NCBI RefSeq assembly: GCF_030272615.1
Contig: NC_081413.1
Location: 449,916,538 to 449,980,537 of the forward strand
Reading direction: 5' to 3'
DNA from: Cryptomeria japonica
Lineage: Eukaryota; Streptophyta; Pinopsida; Cupressales; Cupressaceae
Length of the DNA stretch: 64,000 bases
Positions 35,975-47,907 of this stretch are shown in pieces; positions within the stretch are counted from its first letter, which is position 1; every line of letters starts with the position of its first letter. The notes below the pieces were generated by a model that saw nothing but the letters and a program-made list of their open reading frames with translations, searched no databases and was not told the DNA's origin. Both the position numbers and the translations under genes were made by a program.

Positions 35975-36895
35975 CCATTCCCATTTGACAAAAACCTTTA
36001 CATGTCTCCATTTCCTTCATGAGTTGAGATACCAAAATTTGACAAGTATGATGGTACCTCAGATCCTCAAGATCATGTCAGAGAGTTCTGTGCTGCTTGT
36101 ATGGAGTTCATGCATGATCAAATGTACCTGATGCGCCTTTTCCCAAGGAGTTTAGGAGGTGAAGCAATGGAATGGTTCGCAAGTCTACCCAAAGGGATAA
36201 AAATGTTTGAAGAACTAATCCAACTATTTTTACAACAATACTCATACAACATTTGTCACCCAGTCACTATGATAGAGCTTTGCAATACCAGACAAAAGAC
36301 AGGAGAACCCTTTCTCACTTTCCTCCAATGATGGAGAAAGATGTTCTCTAGATATTCACGGACTATCCCAGATCTTGAGAAAATAGACATCTTCGTCAAC
36401 AACTTAGTCCCTGAATTGAAATACAGTGTCTAGATGCAAGTGCACCCTTCATTCCACAAAATGGTAGATAACGCCATCAGAATGGAAGATGCACTTATCA
36501 AAAAGGGAGATATATCACTTTGGAAAGAAACATCGCAAGGTTCTATCTCTAAAGAAAAGAGTAAATACTGGAAATATAGCAAAGACAACAACAAGAACGT
36601 TGTTAGTGATGGAGTGGTAGATACTGTTCAAGCAAAAACAAAATCCACAATATTTAACTTAGCCAGTGGCACACAAGCACTCAAGGCAGTTGAAACTACA
36701 ATAGAGAATCCCCCAAAGAAAACAAGAGAGTGGCTTAAAGACAAACCTTGGGTCTCAAAGCCTAAGCGTGATTTTATTCCTCTAGATGAGTCATATGAAT
36801 CAGCTTTTAAAACTTTATTGGCAAATAATTTGATAACACTGCCAGACAATTCCCGACCCTATGACCTAGAAATTAGACCCAAATGGTGGAGATAA
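35975..36895 (+). pseudogene. E2 copy B: gag (capsid domain)
   Basis: Starts within the protein (SPFPS then a stop then VEIPKFDKYDGTSDPQDHV). Retrotransposon Gag domain: YLMRLFPRSLGGEAMEWF, QQYSYNICHPVTMIELCNTR, FLTFLQ. Stops follow at 36329-36331 and 36432. Then MEDALIKKGDISLWKE and PKKTREWLKDKPWVSKPKRD. It ends at a TAA after PKWWR (36893-36895). The N-terminal ~180 codons present in G1 are missing. Confidence 0.87.
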
Positions 36896-38797
36896 AATGA
36901 GTACTATGACTACCATCAGAACAAGGGACATAACATAAACCACTGCATGAAACTTCAACATGAAATACAAGATCTCATTGATGTAGGAAAGATCATTGTG
37001 GGAAATCATGCAACTAATGCTGATCATAAGGCCTTTACAGATCCCTTACCCACTTATGAACAAGGAGATTCCTCAAAATCCAAGGGAGGAGCTAGAGTCA
37101 ATTATACTTACACTAACAATGATAATGTGATCAACATGATTGAATCTGTTCAACCTGAATATTGCAATGTGATCATAGTCCAGGATCATCAAAATCAAGC
37201 ACAAGCTGCTAATGTCGTGACTCGTGCTCAAAGGAAGATTTCTCTCCCAGGAGATAGTTCCTCCACTTTTGATCAAACAACATCAAAACTGCCAAATAAA
37301 CAAACAGACACAATCATGGCCAAATCAAAGCAACTAGTTTCATCATCTTCTCCTGGCTATAGTATTGTTGAACAATTAAAGAGAACCAATGCTCAGATCT
37401 CCATTTTAGAACTGCTTAAGATCTCTTCTGCTCATAAAGAAGTCCTAGACAAGGCTCTACTTACCACCAGTGTTCCTAAAGATTTAGACATAGATCGGTT
37501 TCAATCTATGGTAGGTCACCTGACCTCCCCTCATTACCTCACATTCTCTAAAGAAGATGATCACTCATTGAGTCATCCACATAACCAGCCATTACACATT
37601 GAAGCCATGATCCACAAACACCGCATTAAACATGTTTTGATAGATGGAGGCACTGGGTTGAATATTTGTACTTACAATCTATTAACACAGTTGGGATTCT
37701 CTGAAAATGTTATTGATCCAACAAAGAAGATAACAATCAAGGCTTATGATGAAGAAGAAATAACTTCTAAGGGACTGGTATCATTACCAATCAAAGTAGG
37801 ACCCGTGGAGAGAGATATCATTTTTGAAGTCTTGTATCTTCATCTTTCATACAACATCTTAATGGGTAGGCCATGGATTCATGAAATGAAAGTAGTACCA
37901 TCTATGTACCATCAATGTCTGAAGTTTCCTTATAATGGAGTAGAGGTTAGTATTCCTGCCTATACAAGCTATGCCTGCAATGATTTAAAGCAAGGTGCTG
38001 ATGCTTTTGTTCCTAATAATAGAGCAGCTTCCATAGCTGAAAGTTTCGAATCTTTGCTAAAAGATTTGGAAAAGAAACTAAAAATCACAAACACTAGCAT
38101 GGATGGTTACAAGATAGAGCCTATACTCTCACTCACGTCTCTTCCTCCATCACCAAGACAGTCAGGAAAACCATTAGAGGGCATGAGGCCAAAAACTTCA
38201 ACTCCAAAAGTCATTTATGATGGAACCTTTATACAGTCCTCTACTTCTCTTGCAGATGAAATAGAAGGGGATGATGTCCTTAAATCTCTCTTGAAAGAAG
38301 ACAATACAGATAAAGAAATACGACATTGTGAGATTTCTCCAATGCAATATGGTCCGGGCTATAAGATGCTTCAACGCATGGGATATTCAGGTACTGGTCC
38401 TCTCGACAAATGTCAAAAAGGTATTGTTGAACCTATTCAACTACAAACTAAGTCGACCAATGATAAAGCTGGACTGGGATATGATCCAAGAAAGTCATCA
38501 GATCAGAAGCACACACCCTGCCATCAACGTAAGTGGAAGAAAAAGGTACTACCTTTAACAACACAAGAAATTAATAATCAACAAACTCAGGAGGAATGTG
38601 ATGGTGAACAAAAAGAATTACCCACCCAAGGAAAGGAAATAGATGGTAATCAAGTACCAGTTGTATCAGCTATGATACCACATGAAGTAGATGCTCGAGA
38701 GGATATGAGAGATGAAATATACAGAATCAGAGAATTGTTTGCACCACTAAACATTCTGGTCACATATACTGGCAGAGAACAGGTAGATGACTCATAA
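36896..38797 (+). pseudogene. E2 copy B: gag C-terminus, protease and G-patch
   Basis: 616 uninterrupted codons from 36947. In order: YDYHQNKGHNINHCMKL, linker, SILELLKISSAHKEVLDKAL, protease VLIDGGTGLNIC (about 37640) and LSYNILMGRPWIHEMK, a Ser/Thr-rich linker, then the G-patch GPGYKMLQRMGYSGTGPLDK and CQKGIVEPIQ...KAGLGYD (about 38350-38490). G-patch domains usually bind RNA or RNA helicases, and in betaretroviruses one sits right after protease, the same place as here. Stop at 38795-38797. Confidence 0.88.
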
Positions 38798-39935
38798 ACT
38801 GATTCAAATGAGTATGAATGGGGTCTAGATCACATCTCAGATACATCTACTATAGAAATGCTTGAAGAACTCAGGGATACTGTAGATGACACACAAGAGC
38901 TGATATGCCTAGGAATGCAAAAGGAAATAGAAGAAATCAGATTAAAATGACAAGAAGACTATGACCGACAACTGAAGAAAGAAAGGACACAAGCAAGTCC
39001 TTCACCTACCAATTCTCCTAATGAGATAGGACAAATCAAGTACAGAATCACACAAGAAGAACTAGAAGCTAGAGCAAGAGAACCAGTCATCAGTCCAGAA
39101 GAAGTTGAATGAACAAAGGACAGGGGTTAACAGAATCGTCAAAGTCATGTCCACAAGTGTGTCAAATGCAAGTAATCAATGAACCAAATCAAGGAGGAAC
39201 TTGTAGCATCAAGGATGTGGGTGTTGATACTATATATACCTTCACTAAACCACTTGAAGATGAGTCAAAAACTCCATCCTATGACTCTGATGGCTCAGAC
39301 AGGAGCTCTATCTATGACAACAACTATTCAATAACTCATTATGACTACTCTATCATGAATAATGAAATATTGTCTATTATTATACCACGGTATGTAGCCC
39401 AGTCTGAAGTAGATGACGATGCTAGAAGTAGGTCGATTGAGTTAGGTCCAATAAATACTAACATGAATGATGATAATCATTTCGTAACTCTTCCTGGTCT
39501 CGAGACACATACACAAGGTAGTATTCTGGAACTCGACTGGTCGGTTCGAAATAATGATGATAGTACCATGAACTCTCTTGAGCCTGTACCAACCTTATCC
39601 TTAATACATCTAGAACTAATTGATAATACTCTTTATAACCAACCCTTGAACATGCCTACTTTTTCCAATGACTATACACTAGCCTACTATCTCAATGCAG
39701 TTGAACCCATGTACTCTTCCACTAGTGAACAAAATGAAAACATGACAGAAGTTGATATCAAGTATCTTAGTCGGAAAAACAAGAAAAATAAGAATAAAAG
39801 ATCTGATAGCGAAAACTACATTGTGGCAGTGTCAGACTCTAAAAAAGAGAAAATAAAGGACGTACCCAAAGGTGAAAACCTCTATGAGGCACCTAAGGGT
39901 GAGGTACTTGATATACTGCCGAGCCACTTCCAAGA
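38798..39935 (+). pseudogene. E2 copy B: protease-RT linker
   Basis: Same low-conservation linker as copy A 32638-33720. Frames change near 38950-39110, then remain open from 39109. Contains SSIYDNNYSITHYDYSIMNN and ends KGENLYEAPKGEVLDILPSH. Confidence 0.75.
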
Positions 39936-40860
39936 GAGATCTTCCATATTGATCGAACCAACTCAGCTAGTGAACATTGGGAGTCAAGAGATACCGCATG
40001 TCATTCATTTAGCCCAATCACTGTCAGCAGAAGAGTTAAAAGATTTCACCAATCTGTTTTTAGAAAAGAAGATTAACTTTGCATGGACATACTCAGATAT
40101 GCCAGGACTAGATCCTGATCTCATCATGTGTCATCTCTCTATTATGCCAAGAGTTAAACCAGTCAAACAAAAACTCTAAAAAATGCATCCTCATGTGGCA
40201 CTACTAGTCAAGGCTGAACTAGAGAAATTGCTAAAAGCTGGATTTATCAGAGCTATAGACTACGCAGAATGGATATCCATCATAGTACCTATATCAAAAG
40301 AAGACAAATCTATTAGAGTTTGCGTAGATTTCAAGGATCTCAACAAGGCATGTCCAAAAGATGATTTTCCATTGCCCAACATTGACATGATAGTAGATAT
40401 GACTACTGGATATGAGATGTATTCATTAATGGATGGATTCTCTGGTTATAATCAGATCAAGATAGCACTTGAAGATCAAGAGAAGATAGCCTTCACATGT
40501 GCGTGGGGAACCTTCTTCTAGAATGTTATGCCGTTTGGTCTAAAGAACGCAGGAGCAACTTACCAAAGAGCAGTAACCACTATTTTCCATGATATGATGC
40601 ATAAAAACATGGAAGATTATGTAGATGGCACCCTGGTAAAAACTATGAAGGGATCTACACACATTCAAGAGCTAGGCCTCATATTAGATCGAATGGAAAG
40701 ATTCAAGCTCCGCTTAAATCCAAAAAGTGTGCATTTGGAGTCACATCAAGAAAATTACTTGGTTACATAATTTCAAAAAAGGGAATTGAAGTTGATCCTG
40801 AAAAGGTCCAAGCTATAATGAACATGCCTCCACCCAAGAATATTAGTCAGATGAGAAGTC
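39936..40860 (+). pseudogene. E2 copy B: reverse transcriptase, active site damaged
   Basis: ERSSILIEPTQLVNIGSQEI through RVKPVKQKL, stop TAA 40177-40179, HVALLVKAELEKLLKAGFIR, CVDFKDLNKACPKDDFPLPN, SLMDGFSGYNQIKI, then TAG at 40519-40521 replacing the Trp of FCWNVMPFG (TGG to TAG). The active site reads YVDG (about 40625) instead of YVDD. A frameshift follows LNPK (about 40725). This copy could not make active RT. Confidence 0.9.
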
Positions 40861-41897
40861 TACAAGGTCATCTTCAGTCCATAAGTCATTTTATATCTTA
40901 GCTAGCTGACAAGGCTCAACCCTTCACGAAGGTATTAAGGAAAGGGATTCAATACAACTGGGATAAAGATTGTGAACTACATTTACAGCAAATCAAAGAA
41001 TATCTTTCTAATCCATCCATATTAATGCCACCAATTCAAGGTAAGCCACTGATCCTATACATATCAGCTATAGATAGTTCACTAGGGGCACTTCTGGCAC
41101 AACAGGATGACAATAAAAAGGAACAAGCTATCTATTACATCAGTCGAACATTGGTGTCATATGAAATGAATTACACTATAATAGAAAAAGCATGCTTAGC
41201 ATTAGTCTTTGCATCACAAAAATTAACGCACTATATGTTGGCATATTCTATTATGTTGGTAGCCAAGATTGATCCACTTAAGTACCTTCTCAGTAAAGCA
41301 ATGCTTATAGGAAGAATGGAAAAATGGGTCATGGTCCTTATAGAATTTGACATTGAATATGTAGAACATACAGCTATCAAAGGACAGGTTATCGCAGACC
41401 AACTTGCTGAAGCTCCACTTGAAGACGATCAACCCCTGCATATAGAATTCCTAGATAAATCAATCATGCACCTTACTGAACAATCATGGAAGATGTTCTT
41501 TGATGGGTCTTTTACTCAACATGGCTCTGGTGTTGGGATACTATTTATTACTCCCCATAAATACTCAATTCCAAAAGCTTACAAACTTCTCTTCCCTTGC
41601 AGAAACAATATTGTAGAGTATGAAGCTTTGGTAAATGGGATCAAGTTGGCCATTGAGTGGAAGATCATGGAATTACACGTCTATGGAGATTCTCAACTCA
41701 TTATCAACCAGATTAATGACCTATATCAGACGAAAGATGAGAAATTGATGCCTTACAAGAGGATGGTGGATGACCTCAAGAAATATTTCACCTCTGTATC
41801 ATTTCAGCAGATACACAAAATAGTAAATAGAGCGACAGATGCAATGGCCACTTTGGCATCTATACCACAACTACAAGAGTCTAATTTTTGCTTTTAA
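40861..41897 (+). pseudogene. E2 copy B: RNase H and second RNase H
   Basis: Open from 41025 to 41897. First RNase H: LYISAIDSSLGALLAQQDDN, YYISRTLVSYEMNYTIIEKA, and ADQLAEAPL at its end. Second RNase H: SWKMFFDGSFTQHGSGVGIL, NNIVEYEALVNGIKLAIEWK, YGDSQLIINQINDLYQTKDE, NRATDAMATLASIP. Both domain cores are visible. Confidence 0.9.
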
Positions 41898-43240
41898 TTC
41901 CTAGTGGAAGAGTTGCATTACCCTGCCTATGATTCTCCTAAGTGCCAGGTAGTCTATTCTATTATTGGACATAGCTCATCTCGTTATAGCCACATTTACT
42001 CTTACCTATGTGACCAAGTTGTGCCTGCCAATCTTTCTCGAAATGAAAAAAGAAACCTAATCCGAAATGCATCATGGTATGCCATCATTGCTAATGACTT
42101 ATCCAGGCGAGGTTTAGATAATACTTTGCTTAGATGTCTAGAAACTAAGGAGTCCCAATGCGCATTATTCGAAGTTCATGAAGGTGTTTGTGGATCTCAT
42201 TCAAATGGTCTAAATTTAGTGTGAAAACTACTAAGGGCTGGCTACTACTGGCCAGACATGGAGAAGGAAGCCATAAAATTTGCTAAAACCTGTGAAAAGT
42301 GTCAGTTACATGGGCACCTTATCCACACTCCTGCAAGGGATCTTATACCATTTGTAATGCACTGGCCCTTCCAATAGTGGGCATTCGATCTAATAGGCCA
42401 AATATATCCTGCATCATCTAATGGGCATAAATTTATTATCACTACCACTGAATACTTCAATAAGTGGGTAGAAGCAGTTCCACTCATCAAGGCAACAGGA
42501 AAACAAGTAGCTCTATTTATTCTTAACTATATCATCTGCAGGTATGGTATACCTTCATCAATTATAACAAACAATGGAGGACAGTTTAAGAACAAAGATC
42601 TAGATGAACTTTGTGAGAATTTTAAAATCAAACAATGCTGGTCCTCAGTATATTACCCTCAAGGTAATGGACAAGCAGAGGCATCTAACAGAAACCTACA
42701 GACTATCTTGCACAGAACAGTGAACAAATTTGGGAAGGATTGGCATCTGCAGCTCAATCCTGCACTGTGGGCTTATAGAACAAGTATCAGAACACCTACT
42801 GGGGCTACACCTTTTTCTTTGGTGTATGGGTCCAAAGCAGTATTACCCATTGAAGTATAAATACCATCTCTAAGAGTTTCCTTGCAAGGTCTTGTTATTG
42901 ATGAAGACTATAGAATATCTAGATTGCAAGAGCTTGAATTGTTGGATGAGCGTCGACAAGTGGCATTTGATCATCTCAGAGTGTATCAAAAGAGAATGTC
43001 TAGAGGATATAACAAGAAAGTTTGACATCGAGAATTTCAGGTTGGTGACTTAGTTCTCAGAGAGAATCCTAAAAATCAACAGTTTCAAGAAAACAAAGGG
43101 AAGTTTGAACCCAATTGGCTGGGTCCCTATATCGTCACTGCAGCTTTTGGCTTTGGTGCCTATCAACTCTCAACATCAAAAGGAGAACAGCTTCGTGAAC
43201 CGATTAACACCATCCATCTGAAAAAATTCTTCACCTAGAT
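41898..43240 (+). pseudogene. E2 copy B: integrase
   Basis: Full-length integrase relic. Zinc finger HEGVCGSHSNG...CEKCQLHG (about 42180-42310), core with D in AFDLIGQIYP, second position IITNNGGQF where the catalytic Asp is replaced by Asn, and E in GQAEASNRNL. Then LWAYRTSIRTPTGATPFSLV, the GPY-like block NWLGPYIVTAAFGFGAYQLS and LKKFFT. Stops at about 42222, 42375, 42857 and 43022. Only copy B retains the catalytic core; A and C stop before it. Confidence 0.9.
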
Positions 43241-45776
43241 ATTCTCTATTCCAACAGCTTTTACAGCGGAAAATGTCCTGAAGAAATCATAAAGATTAGA
43301 AAATGTCCTAAAGAAATCCTAAAAATCAAAAAATGTCCTAAAGAAATCCTAAAAATCAGAAAATGTCTTGAGGAAATCCTAAAAATCAGAAAATGTCCTG
43401 AAGAAATCATAAAAATCAGAAAAAGTCCTGAAGAAATTCAAAGAAAAAAAAGAAAAACAGAAGGAAAAAAAAAAGAGGAAAAAAGAGAGAAAATGGCCTA
43501 GTGAAAACTTGGTAAATAGGCACCTTGGTAAAAAAAAAAATGAATCTCTACCAAGCAGGTGAAAACCTGGTAAACAGGCGCCTCTTGTACTCAAGCGCTC
43601 CATCTATCAATACAACGTTGACATTCTTGCTTTCTTGCATATTTTCTTTCGCTTGTACATATTTCAGTCACTTTTGTGACATCTTGGTTCGTTGGAACCC
43701 TCATGGCTTGAAATCGATCAATGTCCTAGTCTTAGGTAATCCATAGAGTACATTACATGTCCTAAGTAGTATCAAGCAAGTCAACCTTACATCAATGAAA
43801 TCTGGTCATTCACTCTGAGTTAGTTACCTGTCTCTTGACTACTGAAGAGTTTTATCACTGAGTTAACAAGCAAAACAACATAACTGAAAACAATCACTAA
43901 GCTGTTTGAGCTATGCATGAAAATTGTATTTGTGTGCTATCTTTTATATTGGTTTTCAATTATTATCCCTTTGAGTAAGTCGAGGAAGTCTATCTTGACT
44001 AAGAGGAGCAAGGATTGGGGGCATAATATTTTCTTGGTTGCTGCTTGAAGGAATGATCCCAATGATCTGGAAACATCTAAATTAGCTGGGTGTCTATGAT
44101 AAGAGCCTTCACATCAAGGTGGAATCGCCTCACATACCTCGACTCTACTTATTTGAATGCTATAGGGAGGTTCCCATCATTTCTTTGTTTTTTTTGAGGG
44201 AATTTCTTCATTGTGCAATCCGGGTCCATGCGTAATTTGTCCAAGGAAATGAACGAAAAAAGGGTCATTGCAAACAAGATAATTAATATTGCACATGAAA
44301 AGAAATGAACTCTATTCTGCATGCTATAATTGTAAAATGCTCAATGATGACAATTAAGCTTTTCAAAGTCTAGTGACTAGGTTTAGGTTGCATCTCATTT
44401 TGCATCTCATCTTGCATTTCATTCTGCATTCTGTGAATTTTGAGTGATTTCGGTATAGTAACAATGCTTCCTCTTTGTCTGCTGAATGAGAGTTGGAGTG
44501 TCATCATTTCTTCGCTAAGTGGTCTCTTTTCATCATTTCTCTGATCGAGTACTTATGTTTTGAGATGTTTAGCTGCATACATAAGCATATTATATCAATT
44601 CATACATTCACTATCATTCATTTGCATTCATCTTATTGCATAGAAAAAAAAAAATTGCATTACTCATTTGCATTATCATTTATTTGCATATGAAAAGAAA
44701 CAAAAATAGACATCCATGATCATTTGCATTGCATACATTCATGCTGAAAGGAAATGCATACATATAGAATAAAGCATATAGAACAACATCTCATAACCAA
44801 TCAACACAAGTACGATGAAATCAAATCAAGAGCTTGTAAATCGGGTGTCCTGAGTCCATTTTCGAGATCGAAATCAAAATCTGACGTCAACTCTCTCATC
44901 AAAATTTCACAAAAATTTGGACCACTTAGCTCTCTTTTCATCAAATGCTCTTTCTTTAACTTTGCGCTCAATTTCTCGCGAATCAACGATGAATCTCAAT
45001 TTAATTTCTACAAATCAACTTTGCGCTCAATTTCAATGCAAAATTTTCAAAAATTCCTCTGAATCAATTTGTGCTCAAACAACTTATCATCATGTACCCT
45101 CGCTATCTTTTGATTTTGCTCCTGAGGCAGCATACTCGTGACCTTATGATCTCACATTCTTCAATGTCGAGAAAATTTTTAAATCTTCATCGAAAGTCAA
45201 GAAAAAATCTTTTCAACTAAAGAAAATCAAATAAGATCTCAATCTCTAGGGGCATATCAGTTTCATCACTTCATATCAAACTGATATTTGTCTTTTATCT
45301 GAATCAATCTCTTTACGTTAATCAGTTCCATCGCTTTTCATCAAGCTGATTTTTTCGTTTAAACTCAATCAAGGGTTTAAAGAGTATCTTCGATCATGCT
45401 AAATCTAAACAGGTGTTACATTTTATTTGTTTCTTGATCAAGCTGAACAATTTATCTTCATCATATCTTTATCAATCAAGTTTAAGATCAATTTTATCAT
45501 CACTCATTGTATCTAAGTTCAATCAAGTTCTAGATCAGTAAGATCCGCTTCTTGATCAATCAAGTTCAAGTTCGGTATCTTTTGTTTTCTATCGTTCCCA
45601 AGTTCAATCAAGTTCCAGAATGGTATCACGTTAATCAAACTTTATTAAGCTTTGTCGCTTCGAATCAAACTAAACACCTCACTTTTTTATGTAGTTCATG
45701 ATCAATCAAGTTCAGAACTGACATCTCCTAGACATCAACTATTCTTTGAACCAACGCATTGCTCGCACATTAATTC
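43241..45776 (+). other. E2 3' untranslated region
   Basis: About 2.5 kb between integrase and PPT. It holds a 30-bp tandem repeat (43271-43440), A-rich tracts, a degenerate ATTTGCATT-rich stretch near 44580-44740, a repeated ACTTTGCGCTCAATTTC (about 44958 and 45020) and spaced AATCAAGTTC words (45470-45715). No gene recognised. Confidence 0.7.
43271..43440 (+). repeat. ~30-bp tandem repeat in the E2 3' region
   Basis: About six units of AAAATGTCCTGAAGAAATC followed by A/C-TAAAAATCAG, with few differences between units. It begins 30 bases after the integrase stop. Confidence 0.85.
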
Positions 45777-45789
45777 AAAGAGGGGCAAA
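45777..45789 (+). other. E2 polypurine tract
   Basis: AAAGAGGGGCAAA directly before the TGTAATACCC start of the 3' LTR. Confidence 0.8.
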
Positions 45790-46936
45790 TGTAATACCCT
45801 AAAAATGGTCATCTAAACCATGAGCCCCTAATCTCGACAACATCACCAAGGTCCTAACCAAAGGCAATTAAATCAATCTAAAGCACACAATTAATTCTTT
45901 AATCATCCAATATCACATGGAAAATCAATCACTCAATATTAATTAAATATTTATTTAATTAATTAAATCATTCCAAGTAAATCATTTTAAATAATTATCT
46001 TATTTATTTTATTAAATATCCTAGCATATTTAATTAAATAAATCAATTTGCCATTAAATCATCAAAAAGAGGAATTAATTTAATTAAATAAATCAAATTG
46101 CCATAAATCTTCAAAAAAGGAAACAAATCAAGAAAGAGGAATTGGAAATTATGAGCACAAATCTTCAAAAATGGAAATAAATCAAAAAAGGAATTAATTG
46201 ACCAAGAAAAGAATTAAAATTTGAGAAAAGAAATCAATTGGAGATAATCTTGAAAAAAAAAAATTAAAAATTGATAGATAATCTCAAAGAAAGAAATTAA
46301 AACAATTAAATATTAAAATTGAATGAAATAGATAATAAATCAGTTTTTTCTGATTTTATCTTAATTTTAGTTCAATTTCCTTTAAATCAGTTTTTTCTTG
46401 ATTTAATGTTAATTTTAATTCAATTTCCTTTAAAACTGAGAAAAGCATCCAATCACATCAATTCACCTGGATTGTGCTTCCTCTTGGAAAATCTTGACCA
46501 TTCATCATCATTTGATCTCAACCGTTGGTTTCTTTCTGAATTTTCTATAAATTCAGGCTCATCTCTCATTCAAAGGGAGGCTGGAGAATATATTGTTATT
46601 ATACTAATTTTGCTCTAGGCTCATTGCATATTAATTGTTTCATATTGATTAAATCATTTAGTTTAATATTGCAAAAATATTGTTAGATTAATATTGCATC
46701 CATCTAGCATTCATCATGTTCATATAGATAAAATCCTTCGTCTTGGTGTAGTCTAGTCACTGGTATTGCTAATAATCTGAGAGCAATCTTATACTCGCAT
46801 CTTTTAGAAGGAAATGGGTCGATTTGTTATGGTTTATTTATTCATTGAGTATATCTAATTAACCATGCATGTAATGACTTGATTGAAGTGTTGTGTATTG
46901 CAGATATAGATACAGGTTCACTTTTCACACACCATA
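45790..46936 (+). repeat. E2 3' LTR
   Basis: Same length as the 5' LTR (1147 bp) and the same sequence apart from about two dozen substitutions by eye. The exact last base is ambiguous within 46929-46936. Confidence 0.93.
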
Positions 46937-47444
46937 GATAACACAAGAAGATCTAGCAAGTAAAGAAAGGGATATCTATTATATCAGCAGGGCTTTTGAA
47001 TGGATATGAACTCAATTATACATTCATCGAAAAGGCTTGCTTAGGAGTGGTTTTTTCTTCTCAAAAGTTCGACCACTATTTGTTAGCCCACACAATCAAG
47101 CTGGTACCAAAGATCAACCATGTCAAGTATCTACTCAACAAGGCTACTCTCACAGGAAGATTAGCTAAATGGTTCATGCTCCTATGTGAGTTTGACATTC
47201 AGTATACAGAACGACGAGCTATCAAACGACAAGGAATTGCAGATCAACTGGCAGAAGCACAACTACCAGACCAACACCCACTATAGGTGGAATTTCTAGA
47301 TATGGATGTACTCACTATCACACCCAAGCAATGGACCCTATAATTTGATGGATCCTATACACAACATAGATCGGGTTTCGGCATCATGTTCGTCACTCCA
47401 GAGGGGCACACAATTTTGAGATCTTACAGACTAATGTTTCCATG
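46937..47444 (+). pseudogene. G1 RNase H and start of second RNase H
   Basis: Resumes G1 after E2: YELNYTFIEKACLGVVFSSQ, NKATLTGRLAKWFMLLCEFD, IADQLAEAQL, then the archaeal-type RNase H WTL-stop-FDGSYTQHRSGFGIMFV up to LMFPC. The 4.77-kb insertion cuts at CCATG. The reading continues at 52211 with CTNNIAECESLVTGIK. Confidence 0.88.
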
Positions 47445-47860
47445 TGTAGGGTCCACCCCTGACTTGACTTGTTTGACTAGAGTTGACCTTTAAATAATGC
47501 ATGATAGACACTATTGGGCATAGGCTATTTCAGATGATTTATAGGATGTTGATACTATCATTAATGATCGTGTGATTTATTAGACACTATATGCTTATTA
47601 TGTGATTAACTATCGAAATATTATATTGATCATGTGATTTGATGAGCATAATTGTTGATGGATTTTACATGCCTTACTATAATCATGAATTATACTAATT
47701 ATGCACTTGATGATGTTTTTATGTACTAACCATATTTAATGATTATCTATGATGAGTTGAACTTATGGTGTGTTTGATTGTTGTATGACTGTCTTTGGGA
47801 TAGAGACAATTCCACATCACTCATTGCGAGCGAGATGTGTCGTTGCAATTCTCTAACCCT

Positions 47861-47905
47861 TGTCTGTTATAATATATATATATATATATATATATAAAAC
47901 AGACA
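47861..47905. repeat. AT-core hairpin
   Basis: TGTCTGTT and AACAGACA enclose an (AT)n core. Confidence 0.85.
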
Positions 47906-47907
47906 AA

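Larger units (their letters stand above)
36691..42311 (+). repeat. Arm B of the E2 inverted duplication
   Basis: Plus-strand partner of 30276-35873, running from gag mid-region to the integrase zinc finger. See the entry for arm A. Confidence 0.92.
28454..46936 (+). mobile_element. E2: chimeric Tat-type element with internal inverted duplication
   Basis: Two 1147-bp LTRs in the same orientation (28454-29600, 45790-46936) enclose PBS, a plus-strand RH/integrase fragment C (29613-30244), an inverted gag-to-integrase copy A (30276-35873, minus) and a plus-strand gag-pol copy B (about 35975-43240). Then come a 2.5-kb 3' untranslated part and a PPT. G1 RNase H flanks both sides, and ATAG is found next to both LTRs (28450-28453, 46934-46937). 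The LTRs differ at roughly 2-3% by hand count, so E2 is much younger than G1. Confidence 0.9.
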
